A DNA stretch of 64,000 nucleotides, taken from positions 248,001 through 312,000 of the forward strand of contig CAZNPA010000002.1 of NCBI GenBank assembly GCA_964575095.1, given 5' to 3'. The notes below the pieces were generated by a model. It did not search any database and was not told the origin of the DNA. It saw only the letters and a list, made by a program, of their open reading frames with translations. Position 1 is the first letter of the stretch. Every line of letters starts with the position of its first letter. The stretch comes from CAZNPA01 sp964575095. GTDB lineage: Bacteria; Pseudomonadota; Alphaproteobacteria; Rickettsiales; SXRF01. Positions 25,741 to 34,512 of this stretch are shown piece after piece. Both the position numbers and the translations under genes were made by a program.

Positions 25741-27248
25741 AGCGAACGGAATTTCATGGTTGGTTGATAATTCTTATAGGATTCCTCGACGCCGTCCATG
25801 CGTTTTTTGACCGCCTCGCCGAACGCGTCTTCCATCGTTTCTGAAAAATCCAGCGACACGCGGTTGTCCTTTATCGCAAACGCCGTCTTGTGCAGGTTGC
25901 CGGCAATGCTGCCGGAAAGATGATAGGCGAGGTTGGCCGCCGAGCCGACAAGGAGCGCCCAGGCGCGGTCGTGCCCGTCGATCAGCTTCAGCGCTTTCCA
26001 TTCTTCCTTGAGCTTGAACTGGTAGCGGTGGTAGAGCGCGAGCGCCAGCGCCACACGTTCGCGGTGAGAAAGGCAGGTCAGCGCCGAAAAGAGGATGCGG
26101 TGGAACGCCCACTCGGCGCGGTATTCGGGGTGGATGTGCAGCGCGATGTCGGATAGCAGGCAGAACGCGAACCGCAGCCGCCGCTCGGATTCGGTTTCGT
26201 GCAGCGTCAGCGGATACATCCAGGTAAAAAGCTCGTTGGCGTAGGCGGTGGTGCGGCCGGCCTTGGTAGCGAATTCGGTGCAGGAGGCGATGAGGCCGTC
26301 CTGATTGCGCACATGCGGCGATAGTTTTTCGTAGAGGTAGCCTTCGCGGATGCCGCTGGTGGAAAAGACGATGTTCTTCGGCTTGGTGGTGTCGATGATT
26401 TTTTCCAGCACCATGGCCGCGCCCGGCAATGCCGGGATGCGCGCTTTCGCCACGCCGGATATTTTTTCCATTTTTTCGCTCGACATGTCGGCGATACCGC
26501 GCGCGAATTCCATGAATTCCTTGGCCTCGACCGTGTATTCGTGCAGGATGCGCAGCGGATACTCGTTTTTGTTAAGGTGCATTTTGGCCAGTGCGCGGAA
26601 GCTGCCGCCAACCGCGTAAAAATTCTCCGGCTTGCTTTTTTCCAGCCAGGAAAAATCATCGTCGAAGCGCTTGTCGATCAGTTTGCGTAATTTGCCGCGG
26701 TCGCCTTTGGTTTCGTCGATCATGCGGAGTGATCCCAGCGGCACGCTGACATTGTGCGCGATCTGCCCGGCGTCGACGCGCACGAGCTCAAGGCTGCCGC
26801 CGCCCAAATCGCCGGTGATGCCGTGCGGCTTGTGGATGGAGGCGCAGATGCCGTAGGCGCCGAGTTTTGCTTCTTTGTCGCCGGGGATGATATCGACCTC
26901 GATGTCGTAGGTTTTCTCCAGATACCTCGCAAATTCTGTGCCGTCTCTGGCGTCGCGCACGGCGGCGGTGGCCATGATGTGCAGCGTCGTGATTTCCATG
27001 TTGCGCCCCATGGCAAGCAACCGCCGCAGCGTATCCTTGGCCATCTCGACGCCCTTGGGATTCAAAACGCCCGACGATGCCAGCCCCTTGCCCAGCTCGC
27101 ACATGGCTTTTTCGTTATAGATGGGCACCGGCGAGCGCTTGAGCTGGTCGTAGACGACGAGCCGGATCGAGTTCGACCCGATGTCGATGATGCCAATGCG
27201 CCCGTCGCGCGGGGAAGGCTGATTGAAGTCAAAAGTCTCGGATGTCAT
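25737..27248 (-). CDS. ppx: Exopolyphosphatase / guanosine pentaphosphatase (Ppx/GppA)
   Basis: Actin-like ASKHA phosphatase that removes terminal phosphates from polyphosphate or converts pppGpp to ppGpp. The 503-residue protein carries IGIIDIGSNSIRLVVYD near residue 18 and ITGDLGGGSLELVRV, the two phosphate-binding loops, and a long helical C-terminal part (HD-like). ATG 27248 matches the family start; the open frame extends 42 codons upstream without support. It lies two genes downstream of ppk on the same strand. Confidence 0.92.
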   Translation of the reverse strand: MTSETFDFNQPSPRDGRIGIIDIGSNSIRLVVYDQLKRSPVPIYNEKAMCELGKGLASSGVLNPKGVEMAKDTLRRLLAMGRNMEITTLHIMATAAVRDARDGTEFARYLEKTYDIEVDIIPGDKEAKLGAYGICASIHKPHGITGDLGGGSLELVRVDAGQIAHNVSVPLGSLRMIDETKGDRGKLRKLIDKRFDDDFSWLEKSKPENFYAVGGSFRALAKMHLNKNEYPLRILHEYTVEAKEFMEFARGIADMSSEKMEKISGVAKARIPALPGAAMVLEKIIDTTKPKNIVFSTSGIREGYLYEKLSPHVRNQDGLIASCTEFATKAGRTTAYANELFTWMYPLTLHETESERRLRFAFCLLSDIALHIHPEYRAEWAFHRILFSALTCLSHRERVALALALYHRYQFKLKEEWKALKLIDGHDRAWALLVGSAANLAYHLSGSIAGNLHKTAFAIKDNRVSLDFSETMEDAFGEAVKKRMDGVEESYKNYQPTMKFRSL

Positions 27249-27324
27249 GCCGTATGTATTGCGGCATCCGGCGGAAAAAGCAATGGTTTTCCCCGTAAAA
27301 GGCTGAAATCCTGCACTAAAGCGA

Positions 27325-28161
27325 TTACGGCTGCCGGCCCGGTCCGCCGCGGGCGTGGATATCGCTGCAGGCATCAGGCAGCGCGTCCGGATAGCGGACG
27401 ATATGGGCGTTCCATTTATCTTCCAGATCTCTTCCGAACTCTTCTCCCGCCCTATCCAGCATCTTGGCGTAATCGCGTCCCGGCGGGAGCGCGTTCAGGC
27501 TTCTGGCGGCAAGAGCCGCTTCTATGAATATATTCTTGGTATTGAGAATAGATTCCCTCACCGTTTTCTGGTCGTCGATGGGAATTTCCGTGCCGATGCC
27601 GACCGCCCATTTTATCTTTTCAACATTTGAAGAAAGTTCTTCCAGCGCTTTCACGGCGGAACGTGCCTGAGGTACGGAACGGTACTGGTTCAACGCGTTG
27701 GTGACGGCAGTTATGGTCGCCGCATGTTTTCTAAAGAAAGCCAAAACCATCTCCACCGTTCTTTCCGCATCGGTGGCCGGGGGGTCGATGCGTGTGCTCG
27801 GCAACAGGTACTGTCTTTTCTCGATCCCGGTGACGATGGTTTCAAGCGCCTCGCCCGCCGCCTCGATTTTTCTTGCGGTGACAGTATCAATGGGGTTTCC
27901 GATATGATGATCGATATCGTATCTGATACCCGGAAAGACGGACAGATTCGCCCGGCTCGGCAGGACTGCCCTGAAATTGCCGTTCGATATTTTGTACAGG
28001 TTTTCTACAAAAGCGATGAGGTTTTTAGAATCATCTTTTCGTTTTTCACACCCTTTCCATAAGTCTTTATAGATCGCTTCCAGCGATTTGCCGTGGTCGG
28101 AAAGATATTGTCCGATGACGGTTCTAAGGGGGAGCTTTTGTGCAGACGGTGCAACGGACAT
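27325..28161 (-). CDS. Hypothetical protein, domain order A-B (paralogue of the next gene), 278 aa
   Basis: Unrecognised helical protein. Domain A (about residues 11-130) has QYLSDHGKSLEAIYKDLW and EALETIVTGIEKRQYLLPS. Domain B (about 132-272) has VEMVLAFFRKHAATITAV and EFGRDLEDKW...ALPDACSDIHARGG. Both domains recur in the neighbouring gene 28215-29192 but in the opposite order. No signal peptide or membrane helix. It sits between ppk and ppx on their strand, so a polyphosphate link is possible but purely contextual. Confidence 0.65.
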   Translation of the reverse strand: MSVAPSAQKLPLRTVIGQYLSDHGKSLEAIYKDLWKGCEKRKDDSKNLIAFVENLYKISNGNFRAVLPSRANLSVFPGIRYDIDHHIGNPIDTVTARKIEAAGEALETIVTGIEKRQYLLPSTRIDPPATDAERTVEMVLAFFRKHAATITAVTNALNQYRSVPQARSAVKALEELSSNVEKIKWAVGIGTEIPIDDQKTVRESILNTKNIFIEAALAARSLNALPPGRDYAKMLDRAGEEFGRDLEDKWNAHIVRYPDALPDACSDIHARGGPGRQP

Positions 28162-28179
28162 GGTATTTTTGACTCATTC

Positions 28180-28210
28180 AATTCCTCCTCTCTCGCAAGG
28201 GGGAGGAATT
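28180..28210. repeat. Short G/C-run hairpin (family 2 fragment)
   Basis: AATTCCTCC... GGAGGAATT hairpin between the two paralogous genes. The adjoining sequence AGCGCTGGGGGTGT resembles another part of the family-2 element and encodes the last residues (TPSAP) of the upstream gene. Confidence 0.55.
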
Positions 28211-28214
28211 AGGG

Positions 28215-29192
28215 TTATGGAGCGCTGGGGGTGTAGGACTTTGCCTGTGAGGGTGCGGCAACGCCCGCGGTGGGCAGGTCATATTTCTTGAATTTGATGG
28301 CGGTGACGATGGATTTCAGCGCCTGCAGGGCTTCATCGATCGGTTTTTCCAGTCCCGGATTGCGGTTGGAGAATTTTTTCGCGGTGGTATCGCATAAGGC
28401 CTCGCCAAGCAAGTTTAGGTCTTTTTGCTGCGGCCAATCCTGCGCCGAGATGCTTGGGTCGGCATCTTTTATTTTCCCTAAATTCTCCCGCAATGCCGCT
28501 ATGGCCGCGAATTCTTTTTCTTTGCCGGGTACGGGAAAAGCTTTCATGCTGCCGTCCGGCTGGGATTTTCGCTCTCCCCATAATGTTTCGTGAATATCCT
28601 TCAGTGCCGCGCCATGCGCCTGGAGATATTGGTCAACCGCCTCTTGCAGCCTAGGATTTTGCGGACCGGCCGGGGTAGGCGCGGTCGCCGCCGGGACAGC
28701 GGCTCCACGCTGTTTTATGTAATCGCAGATCGCCGGGAGGGTGTTTCTCGATGTATAATTAAGCCAATCGGACTCGATATTGCGGTTGAATTCCTGAAAA
28801 GCGCCTTCCAGTTCGGCGATACGAGCTTTTTCTTGTGGGCTTGTCATGGAAAATCCGGATGCTCGGGCGTAGGAGCATACTTCATGCAGAATTTTCGATG
28901 TATCGCTGATCCAGTCGATCGTATCTTCGGCATCAAAAAAGGGAGGGGATTGAAATACGCCACTGCCGCGCTGGCCGGCAGTCGCCAGTGTATCATTGGC
29001 TTGGAACAAGCGACCGAAACGATCTAAAAGCTGTGACGGGTGGTGCGGCTCCGTCTCTAGATCGCTGTAGACCGCATTGATGGTCTTGTTATATTTATCA
29101 TAAAACGCCAGCGCCTGTTCGACGGCGTGCAGCTCATGCGGGTTGGGTTTTACAATGACGGCGGGGGCGGGATGGGGAAGGGTCGGCGGCAT
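28215..29192 (-). CDS. Hypothetical protein, domain order B-A (paralogue of the previous gene), 325 aa
   Basis: Unrecognised helical protein. Domain B comes first (about residues 18-165: VEQALAFYDKYNKTINAV ... EFNRNIESDWLNYTSRNTLPAICDYIKQRG), then a Pro/Ala linker, then domain A (about 183-310: VDQYLQAHGAALKDIHETLW ... DEALQALKSIVTAIKFKKYDLPT). The same domains occur as A-B in the downstream gene. The C-terminal TPSAP appears repeat-derived. Located between ppk and ppx. Confidence 0.68.
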   Translation of the reverse strand: MPPTLPHPAPAVIVKPNPHELHAVEQALAFYDKYNKTINAVYSDLETEPHHPSQLLDRFGRLFQANDTLATAGQRGSGVFQSPPFFDAEDTIDWISDTSKILHEVCSYARASGFSMTSPQEKARIAELEGAFQEFNRNIESDWLNYTSRNTLPAICDYIKQRGAAVPAATAPTPAGPQNPRLQEAVDQYLQAHGAALKDIHETLWGERKSQPDGSMKAFPVPGKEKEFAAIAALRENLGKIKDADPSISAQDWPQQKDLNLLGEALCDTTAKKFSNRNPGLEKPIDEALQALKSIVTAIKFKKYDLPTAGVAAPSQAKSYTPSAP

Positions 29193-29283
29193 GCGTTTCC
29201 TTAGGCGATAATTACCCGGCCATGATACGGATTTTCGGCAAAAAGGTCAATAAAATATTAATATTTGGTAAGGACAGACTTTA

Positions 29284-29458
29284 GCTCTCCCCTTGGGGGA
29301 GAGCGGGTGAAGGCAAGCCGTAAGGCGCTGCCTGAGCCGTGAGGGGTTAGCCGAGCATAGCGAGGCGTTCTTGTTGTCGTACCCATACCCCTCACCTCGG
29401 TTTTCCTAAGGCTTAGCTAAAGCTAAACCTAAGGAAAACCGTCCAAGGGGAGAGGGGG
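29284..29458. repeat. G/C-run palindromic repeat with a nested second palindrome (family 2)
   Basis: In the 272-bp gap between ppk and the next unknown gene. It opens with CTCTCCCCTTGGGGGAGAG, then GCGGGTGAAGGCAAGCC, GAGCCGTGAGGGGTTA, and closes with CCAAGGGGAGAGGGG. Inside the right half is an unrelated palindrome at 29398-29442 (CGGTTTTCCTAAGG ... CCTAAGGAAAACCG), as if one element inserted into another. Confidence 0.85.
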
Positions 29459-29464
29459 AATTTG

Positions 29465-31609
29465 TTACGCCCCTTTTTTTACCGGCTTGTGCTGCAGCAT
29501 CTGCGTCGATTTGGCTTTTTTGAGGGCGGAGCCGCGGCCGGAGAGCGATGGGTTGGTGATGAAATAATCGTGCGCGCTTAGGGAATTGGTGGTCGAGGAC
29601 AGGCGCTTGTAATGGCCGTCGGGCTGCATGACCCAGCTTTGTTTTTCGTCTTTCAGGTTGGCGACCATGATCTGCCCGACGATCTGCTCGTGCACGGTCG
29701 GGTTTTCGATCGGCACCATGACCTCGACGCGCCAGTCGAAATTGCGCGGCATCCAGTCGGCCGAGCTGATGAAGATTTTGGCGTTGGGCGAGGGCAGGGC
29801 GTGGCCGTTGCCCAAACAAATAATGCGCGAGTGCTCCAGAAACCTGCCGACGATACTTTTGACGCGGATGTTTTCCGACAGCCCCGGGATGCCGGGCTTC
29901 AGGCAGCAGATGCCGCGCACGACGAGCTCGATGATGACGCCCGCCTGCGACGCCTTGTAGAGCGCGTCGATAATCTCGTGGTCGACCAGCGCATTCATCT
30001 TGGCCCAGATCATGCCGGGCTTTCCGGCCTTGACGTGGGCGATCTCGCCCTCGATCAGCTGCATCAGGCCCTTGCGCATATCGCGCGGCGCCGTGATGAG
30101 TTTTCTGAAGGCGCGCGGCGGTGCGTAGCCGGTGACGAAATTGAACAGGTAGGCGGCGTCCATGCACAAATCATGGTCGCAGGTGAAAAAAGAGAGATCG
30201 GTGTAGAGCTTGGCCGTCGTCGGGTGGTAATTGCCGGTGCCGAAATGGACGTAGCTCACCAGCTTGCCCGATTCCTTGCGCGTGACCAGCGTCACCTTGG
30301 CGTGGGTTTTCAGCGTCACGAAACCATAGACCACCTGCACGCCGGCGCGTTCCAAATCGCGTGCCCATTTCAGATTGGCCTCTTCGTCGAAGCGCGCCTT
30401 TAATTCCACCAACGCCGTCACCGATTTTCCAGCTTCGGCGGCGGCGATTAAGGCTTTCGGCACCGGCGAGTCGGCGCTGGTGCGATACAATGTTTGTTTA
30501 ATGGAAACGACGTTGGGATCGGCGGCGGCCTGTTTCAGGAACTGCACGACGACGTCGAACGTCTCGAACGGGTGGTGGATGACGATGTCTTTGGCCGCAA
30601 TCGCCGCGAAGCAATCGCCGGCGTAATCGTTGATGCGTTCGGGGAAGCGCACTTGGAACGGCGGATAGCGCAGCGTGTGCGGCGTGTGCTCGTACAGTTC
30701 CTTCAAGCTCGAAAGCCCCAGTATGCCGTGCACCTCCATGACGTCGGCCATGTCGACGTGGATCTGCTCGGTGACGAACTGCACCAGATGCCGTGGCGAA
30801 TGGGCAGCGAATTTGATCTGGATGACGCGGCCGCGGCGGCGCTGCTTGACGGCGCGCTCGAAGTTGCGCACGAAATCCTCGCCTTCCTCCTCGACGTCGA
30901 GGTCGCTGTCCCTGATGATGCGAAACAGCGCCGAGTCGATCTTGGAAAATCCCGGCATCAAGGTCGGCAAATAAAGGTCGATGGCGTCTTCGAGCATGAC
31001 GAAGCGCGTTTTTTTATCCGGCAGCAGGATGAAGCGCGGCAGCCGCGCCAAGGGTACGATGGCGATTTGTTCCTTGCCGGTATCGCCGACGGCGAGTTGG
31101 AACAGAATCGCAAGCCCGAGGTTGGGCAGGAACGGGAACGGGTGCGCCGGATCGACGGCAATGGGTGTTAGCACCGGAAAAATGTTCTCGAGGAAATATT
31201 TCTCCAGCCAGCCGCGCTCCTGATCGCTCAGTTCATCTTTCTTGACGACGTGGATATTTTCTTTTTCCAGCTCGGCCTTGAGTTTCTGCCAGCACTGGTG
31301 CTGCTCGTGCACCATCACCGCCACGCGCTTGTTGATGATCTCGATTTCCTCGGCCGGAAGCAACCCGTCGATGCTGTGCTTGGTGATGCCCTGCAAGACG
31401 TAATCTTTCAAGCCGGCGACGCGGATCATGAAAAATTCGTCGAGGTTGGACGCCGAGATCGCCAGAAAATTGATGCGCTCGGCCAGCGGCGTGTGCGGAT
31501 TCAGCGCTTCCTCCAGCACGCGCTGATTGAACGCCAGCCACGACGTTTCGCGGTTGATGAAGCGCTCTTTCGAGTGCATCAATATGGATTCGGTGCGTTT
31601 TTCGGACAT
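29465..31609 (-). CDS. ppk: Polyphosphate kinase 1
   Basis: Reversibly builds polyphosphate from ATP. The 714-residue protein has the family N-terminus (RFINRETSWLAFNQRVLEEA), the phosphorylated histidine about H455 in YVHFGTGNYHPTTAKLY, and the second PLD-like half with FLEHSRIICLGNG. Length matches PPK1. With ppx two genes downstream on the same strand, the usual ppk-ppx unit appears to be split by two unknown genes. Confidence 0.96.
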   Translation of the reverse strand: MSEKRTESILMHSKERFINRETSWLAFNQRVLEEALNPHTPLAERINFLAISASNLDEFFMIRVAGLKDYVLQGITKHSIDGLLPAEEIEIINKRVAVMVHEQHQCWQKLKAELEKENIHVVKKDELSDQERGWLEKYFLENIFPVLTPIAVDPAHPFPFLPNLGLAILFQLAVGDTGKEQIAIVPLARLPRFILLPDKKTRFVMLEDAIDLYLPTLMPGFSKIDSALFRIIRDSDLDVEEEGEDFVRNFERAVKQRRRGRVIQIKFAAHSPRHLVQFVTEQIHVDMADVMEVHGILGLSSLKELYEHTPHTLRYPPFQVRFPERINDYAGDCFAAIAAKDIVIHHPFETFDVVVQFLKQAAADPNVVSIKQTLYRTSADSPVPKALIAAAEAGKSVTALVELKARFDEEANLKWARDLERAGVQVVYGFVTLKTHAKVTLVTRKESGKLVSYVHFGTGNYHPTTAKLYTDLSFFTCDHDLCMDAAYLFNFVTGYAPPRAFRKLITAPRDMRKGLMQLIEGEIAHVKAGKPGMIWAKMNALVDHEIIDALYKASQAGVIIELVVRGICCLKPGIPGLSENIRVKSIVGRFLEHSRIICLGNGHALPSPNAKIFISSADWMPRNFDWRVEVMVPIENPTVHEQIVGQIMVANLKDEKQSWVMQPDGHYKRLSSTTNSLSAHDYFITNPSLSGRGSALKKAKSTQMLQHKPVKKGA

Positions 31610-31617
31610 TTTTTCCC

Positions 31618-31727
31618 GTCATTCCCGCGAGAGCGGGAATCGTAATTCATTAGTTGGCAAGATTGTATTTTATGTTAAAAATAAACAAGTTACAAACAGA
31701 TAAGATTCCCGCTTTCGCGGGAATGAC
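31618..31727. repeat. Paired ATTCCCGC/GCGGGAAT elements (family 5, dRS3-like)
   Basis: Two 24-bp palindromes, GTCATTCCCGCGAGAGCGGG... at 31618-31641 and its inverted counterpart GATTCCCGCTTTCGCGGG... at 31704-31727, enclose an AT-rich 62-bp core. Each has ATTCCC-N8-GGGAAT symmetry like neisserial dRS3 units. The pair fills the divergent gap between ppk and sixA, and the right copy ends 2 bp before the sixA start. Confidence 0.85.
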
Positions 31728-31729
31728 AA

Positions 31730-32242
31730 ATGATGAAGCAAAAAACCCTTATTATTCTAAGACATGGCAAAGCCGAAAGCGCCCGGCCCGGTCAGGAGGA
31801 TCATGATCGCATCCTCGCCGAGCGCGGCGTCAAGGCTGCCAAGCGCATGGGAGGATACCTCAAGGAAAAAGGCCTCTTTCCCGAAAAAGTGCTGTGCTCC
31901 ACCGCCACGCGCACCGTCGAGACGCTGATGAAACTGGAAGAGGGATACCGCCAGCCGCTGCCGGTCGAATACAGCGACAAAATCTATATGGCGACGGAAA
32001 ACCAGTTGCTTTCCATCATCGCCGTCCAGTCTGATGAAATAAAATCATTGATGATCGTCGGCCACAATTCCGGATTGCACGAACTGGCGGCCAGGGTCTC
32101 CGGCGAAGGCGATAAAAAAGATCTTGAGCAGGTAAGAGCCGCATTTCCCACCTGCGCGCTGGCGGTGATCGAACTCAAAAGCTGGCAGGATAAGCAAGGC
32201 GAACTTAAAATATTCGTGACGCCCAAAACATTACCGGAATAA
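31730..32242 (+). CDS. sixA: SixA-type histidine phosphatase
   Basis: Small single-domain phosphohistidine phosphatase (170 aa). The catalytic R11-H12-G13 is in LIILRHGKAESA, with CSTATRTVETL and VGHNSGLHEL (second His) completing the branch-1 histidine phosphatase core. In E. coli SixA removes phosphate from HPr-like or histidine-kinase HPt domains; the partner here is unknown. ATG 31730 or 31733 may start it. The GGGAA of the dRS3-like repeat is the only candidate ribosome-binding site. Confidence 0.85.
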   Translation: MMKQKTLIILRHGKAESARPGQEDHDRILAERGVKAAKRMGGYLKEKGLFPEKVLCSTATRTVETLMKLEEGYRQPLPVEYSDKIYMATENQLLSIIAVQSDEIKSLMIVGHNSGLHELAARVSGEGDKKDLEQVRAAFPTCALAVIELKSWQDKQGELKIFVTPKTLPE

Positions 32243-32246
32243 AATT

Positions 32247-32590
32247 GCCAGACAGCCTGTAAGCCGGGTTTTGTCGAGGATGATCATTCATCTGGGATGT
32301 TGATTGCTCAACACCTCACGCAACCTACCCGGATGGTATCGTGCGGAATGCACACCATCCCTATTTGGTCTTGCTCCAGGCGGGGTTTGCCCTGCCACTT
32401 GTGTTACCACAAGCGCGGTGCGCTCTTACCGCACCTTTTCACCCTTACCTAACTGGATATGTCAGGCGGTTTGTTTTCTGTGGCACTTTCCCTAAGGTCG
32501 CCCTTGGCGGGTGTTACCCGCCGCCATATTCCGTGGAGCCCGGACTTTCCTCCCTTCTTTCGAAGAGCGATCACCCGGCTGTCTGGCACT
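32247..32590 (-). ncRNA. rnpB: RNase P RNA
   Basis: Catalytic RNA for tRNA 5' maturation. On the minus strand the 5' end GCCAGACAGCCGGGTGATCG pairs with the 3' end GGCTGTCTGGC (helix P1); conserved GAGGAAAGTCCGGGCTCCA, AGGGTGAAAAGGTGCGGTAAG and the terminal AAACCCGGCTTACAGGC are all present, giving a type A RNA. The P1 3' strand is followed by AATTTTATT, which may act as terminator. It starts directly after ampD, and its promoter lies in the ampD 3' end. Confidence 0.96.
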
Positions 32591-32596
32591 TAAGAC

Positions 32597-32623
32597 ATTA
32601 TATCATAGAGAGGAGTGCCGCAA
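32597..32623 (-). promoter_or_regulatory. rnpB promoter overlapping the ampD stop codon
   Basis: On the minus strand a perfect TATAAT (32597-32602) is preceded after 15-16 bp by TTGCGG/CTTGCG (32618-32624). The TAA of ampD is part of the -10 hexamer. The predicted start falls about 7 bases on, at the rnpB 5' end. Confidence 0.7.
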
Positions 32624-33254
32624 GCAGTTGGCCGCACTCATTATCCCACTTACCGTTCAATAGCTTAGGCCGGAAATGGCGCTGGAAGGCGGTAATGGTT
32701 TTGGGCAGGTCGGCCGTATTGTAACCGTACTCGGCAAGGCGATCCGCCGTCGCTGTCTTCGCGGATGCGGGTGGAAATAATCCGATGCCTTGCTTGGCTA
32801 ATTGCTGCCACGGAAATAATTCGCCCGGATCGTCTTTGCGTTCCGGCGCGACGTCGGAATGCGCGACGACGTTGCGCGGTGAAATGGCATGGCGTGAGAG
32901 AATATCTTTGCAGAGAGTAATCACCGCTTCGATTTGTGTGGGTGGAAAATCGCGATAACCAAATTCGTGGCCGGGATTGACGATCTCGATGCCGATCGAA
33001 CGCTGGTTGATATTGGTGGCGCCGCGCCAGGAACTGACGCCCGCGTGCCAGGCGCGATTTTCTTCCGCGACTAACTTATAAACCGTGCCGTCTTCATCGA
33101 CGACATAATGGCTGCTTACTTTGGATTGTGCGTTGCATAACCTGTCCAGCGCCTCGGCTGCCGTCTTCATCCCGGTGTAATGCAAGACCAGCATATCGAC
33201 CGTATGACTGTCGCGGCTGTCGAAATTCGGGGAAGGTTTTTGAACGATACTCAT
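32598..33254 (-). CDS. ampD: N-acetylmuramoyl-L-alanine amidase (AmpD-like)
   Basis: Zinc amidase of the Amidase_2 family, 218 residues. Zinc ligands are H25 in LVLHYTG and the HSDVAPERKDDPGELFPW segment; NINQRSIGIEIVNPG is typical. No signal peptide, so it is likely cytoplasmic, recycling anhydro-muropeptides as AmpD does. A C-terminal segment after the amidase domain (LAEYGYNTADLPKTITAFQRHFRP) looks like a short peptidoglycan-binding-type helix set. Its start overlaps the EamA transporter stop (ATGA). Confidence 0.88.
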   Translation of the reverse strand: MSIVQKPSPNFDSRDSHTVDMLVLHYTGMKTAAEALDRLCNAQSKVSSHYVVDEDGTVYKLVAEENRAWHAGVSSWRGATNINQRSIGIEIVNPGHEFGYRDFPPTQIEAVITLCKDILSRHAISPRNVVAHSDVAPERKDDPGELFPWQQLAKQGIGLFPPASAKTATADRLAEYGYNTADLPKTITAFQRHFRPKLLNGKWDNECGQLLAALLSMI

Positions 33255-34126
33255 ACCGGCTCATTGCGCATAACGAGTTTAGGCCTTCTTATCACAATCA
33301 CCGCCACGCCGGCGATGGTTATTGCGCCGCCGAGGATGATTTCCATGCTCAAGCCTTCGCCGAGGAACCACATGCCGAACGCGCTGCCGATGATGGGTGT
33401 GAGCAGGGAATAGGGTGTGACCTGTGATACCGGATGCGTGCGTAGCAGCCAGTTCCACAGGCCGTAAGCAACGACGGTGGAGCAGAGCACGGTATAGACA
33501 AGTCCCAACGCTGCGTTTAACGGTATGTCGGCGAGGGTTTGAAACGCGCCGGGTTCCATGATCAGCGTTACGATCAGAAGCTGCGGCGCCGTGAGCAGCG
33601 ACGACCACGCCAGCAGCTGCATCATGCCCGCCGTCTTGACGCTCTTGATGACGACGTTGGAGAGCCCCCAGAAGAACGCGGCGCCCAGCGCGCACATCCA
33701 TGCCACTTGGTGGCTTTCGATTTCCGGTGCGCCGAAGACGACGAGCATGCCGGAAAACGCCACCGCCATGCCGAGGATACGCCACGGCCCAAGCCGGTCT
33801 TTTAAGAACAGAGCACCGATCAGGCAGGAGAACGGGACGCCGAGCTGCGTCGTGATGGCGGTCGAGGCGATGGAAAGCCCCATCGCCATGGCGACATAGG
33901 GCAACGAGAAATGCAGCGAGTTCAGCACCGAGAGCTTGCCGATGGAAATCATCTGCTCGCGCGACGGGATCTTCACCAGCGGTAGCAGAATCGCTGCTGT
34001 GCAGGCGAATCGCAGCATAGTGAGAAATACCGGCGGGAAATGCGTCATCGAAATCTTGGCGGCGATGAAATTCCCGCCCCAGAGGACGGTGACCAGGATG
34101 GCGAAGAAGATATGCAGGGGACGCAA
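33251..34126 (-). CDS. EamA family (DMT superfamily) transporter
   Basis: Inner-membrane protein of 291 residues with about ten helices arranged as two EamA repeats; each starts with a typical segment (VLWGGNFIAAK near residue 17; FFWGLSNVVIK near 155). Such proteins export amino acids or other metabolites; the substrate is not predictable. It shares a 4-bp overlap with ampD and starts 9 bp after zeta, on the same strand. Confidence 0.88.
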   Translation of the reverse strand: MRPLHIFFAILVTVLWGGNFIAAKISMTHFPPVFLTMLRFACTAAILLPLVKIPSREQMISIGKLSVLNSLHFSLPYVAMAMGLSIASTAITTQLGVPFSCLIGALFLKDRLGPWRILGMAVAFSGMLVVFGAPEIESHQVAWMCALGAAFFWGLSNVVIKSVKTAGMMQLLAWSSLLTAPQLLIVTLIMEPGAFQTLADIPLNAALGLVYTVLCSTVVAYGLWNWLLRTHPVSQVTPYSLLTPIIGSAFGMWFLGEGLSMEIILGGAITIAGVAVIVIRRPKLVMRNEPV

Positions 34127-34134
34127 TTTTACCC

Positions 34135-34461
34135 CTAACTGGCCTTGCCCGCTATTTGACTTCTGGCGATCGGCATCAGCCGTTCCATCTCAGTCTTGAT
34201 GTCGGCGGCGGTGATGGCGAGGCCGGCCTGGGAGAAATCGGCGAGCAGCTTGTCGACCACGTCGTCGTCCCCCGGACGATCGAAATCGGAGGCGACGACG
34301 TCCTTGGCGTAAGCCTCAGCGTCGGCTCCATTTTTCCCTAGTTTCTCGGCGGCCCACAGCCCTAAGAGCTTGTTGCGGCGGGCGGTTATTTTGAAGGCGG
34401 TTTCCTCGTCATGGGCAAACTTGTTCTCGTAGCCTTTTTCGCGGTCATTGAAGGTAGTCAT
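34135..34461 (-). CDS. F1-ATPase inhibitor zeta subunit (DUF1476)
   Basis: 108-residue helical protein of the DUF1476 family, characterised in Paracoccus as the zeta inhibitor of the F1FO-ATPase. FNDREKGYENKFAHDEETAFKI is the conserved N-terminal segment containing the inhibitory region, followed by ARRNKLLGLWAAEKLG. The family is essentially alphaproteobacterial, which supports the taxonomic call. Divergent from purC, also a common arrangement in this class. Confidence 0.93.
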   Translation of the reverse strand: MTTFNDREKGYENKFAHDEETAFKITARRNKLLGLWAAEKLGKNGADAEAYAKDVVASDFDRPGDDDVVDKLLADFSQAGLAITAADIKTEMERLMPIARSQIAGKAS

Positions 34462-34512
34462 GGCATATCCTGTTGTTTGAGGGTAGACTTCCTATAGTGA
34501 GTTTTTTCTTAT

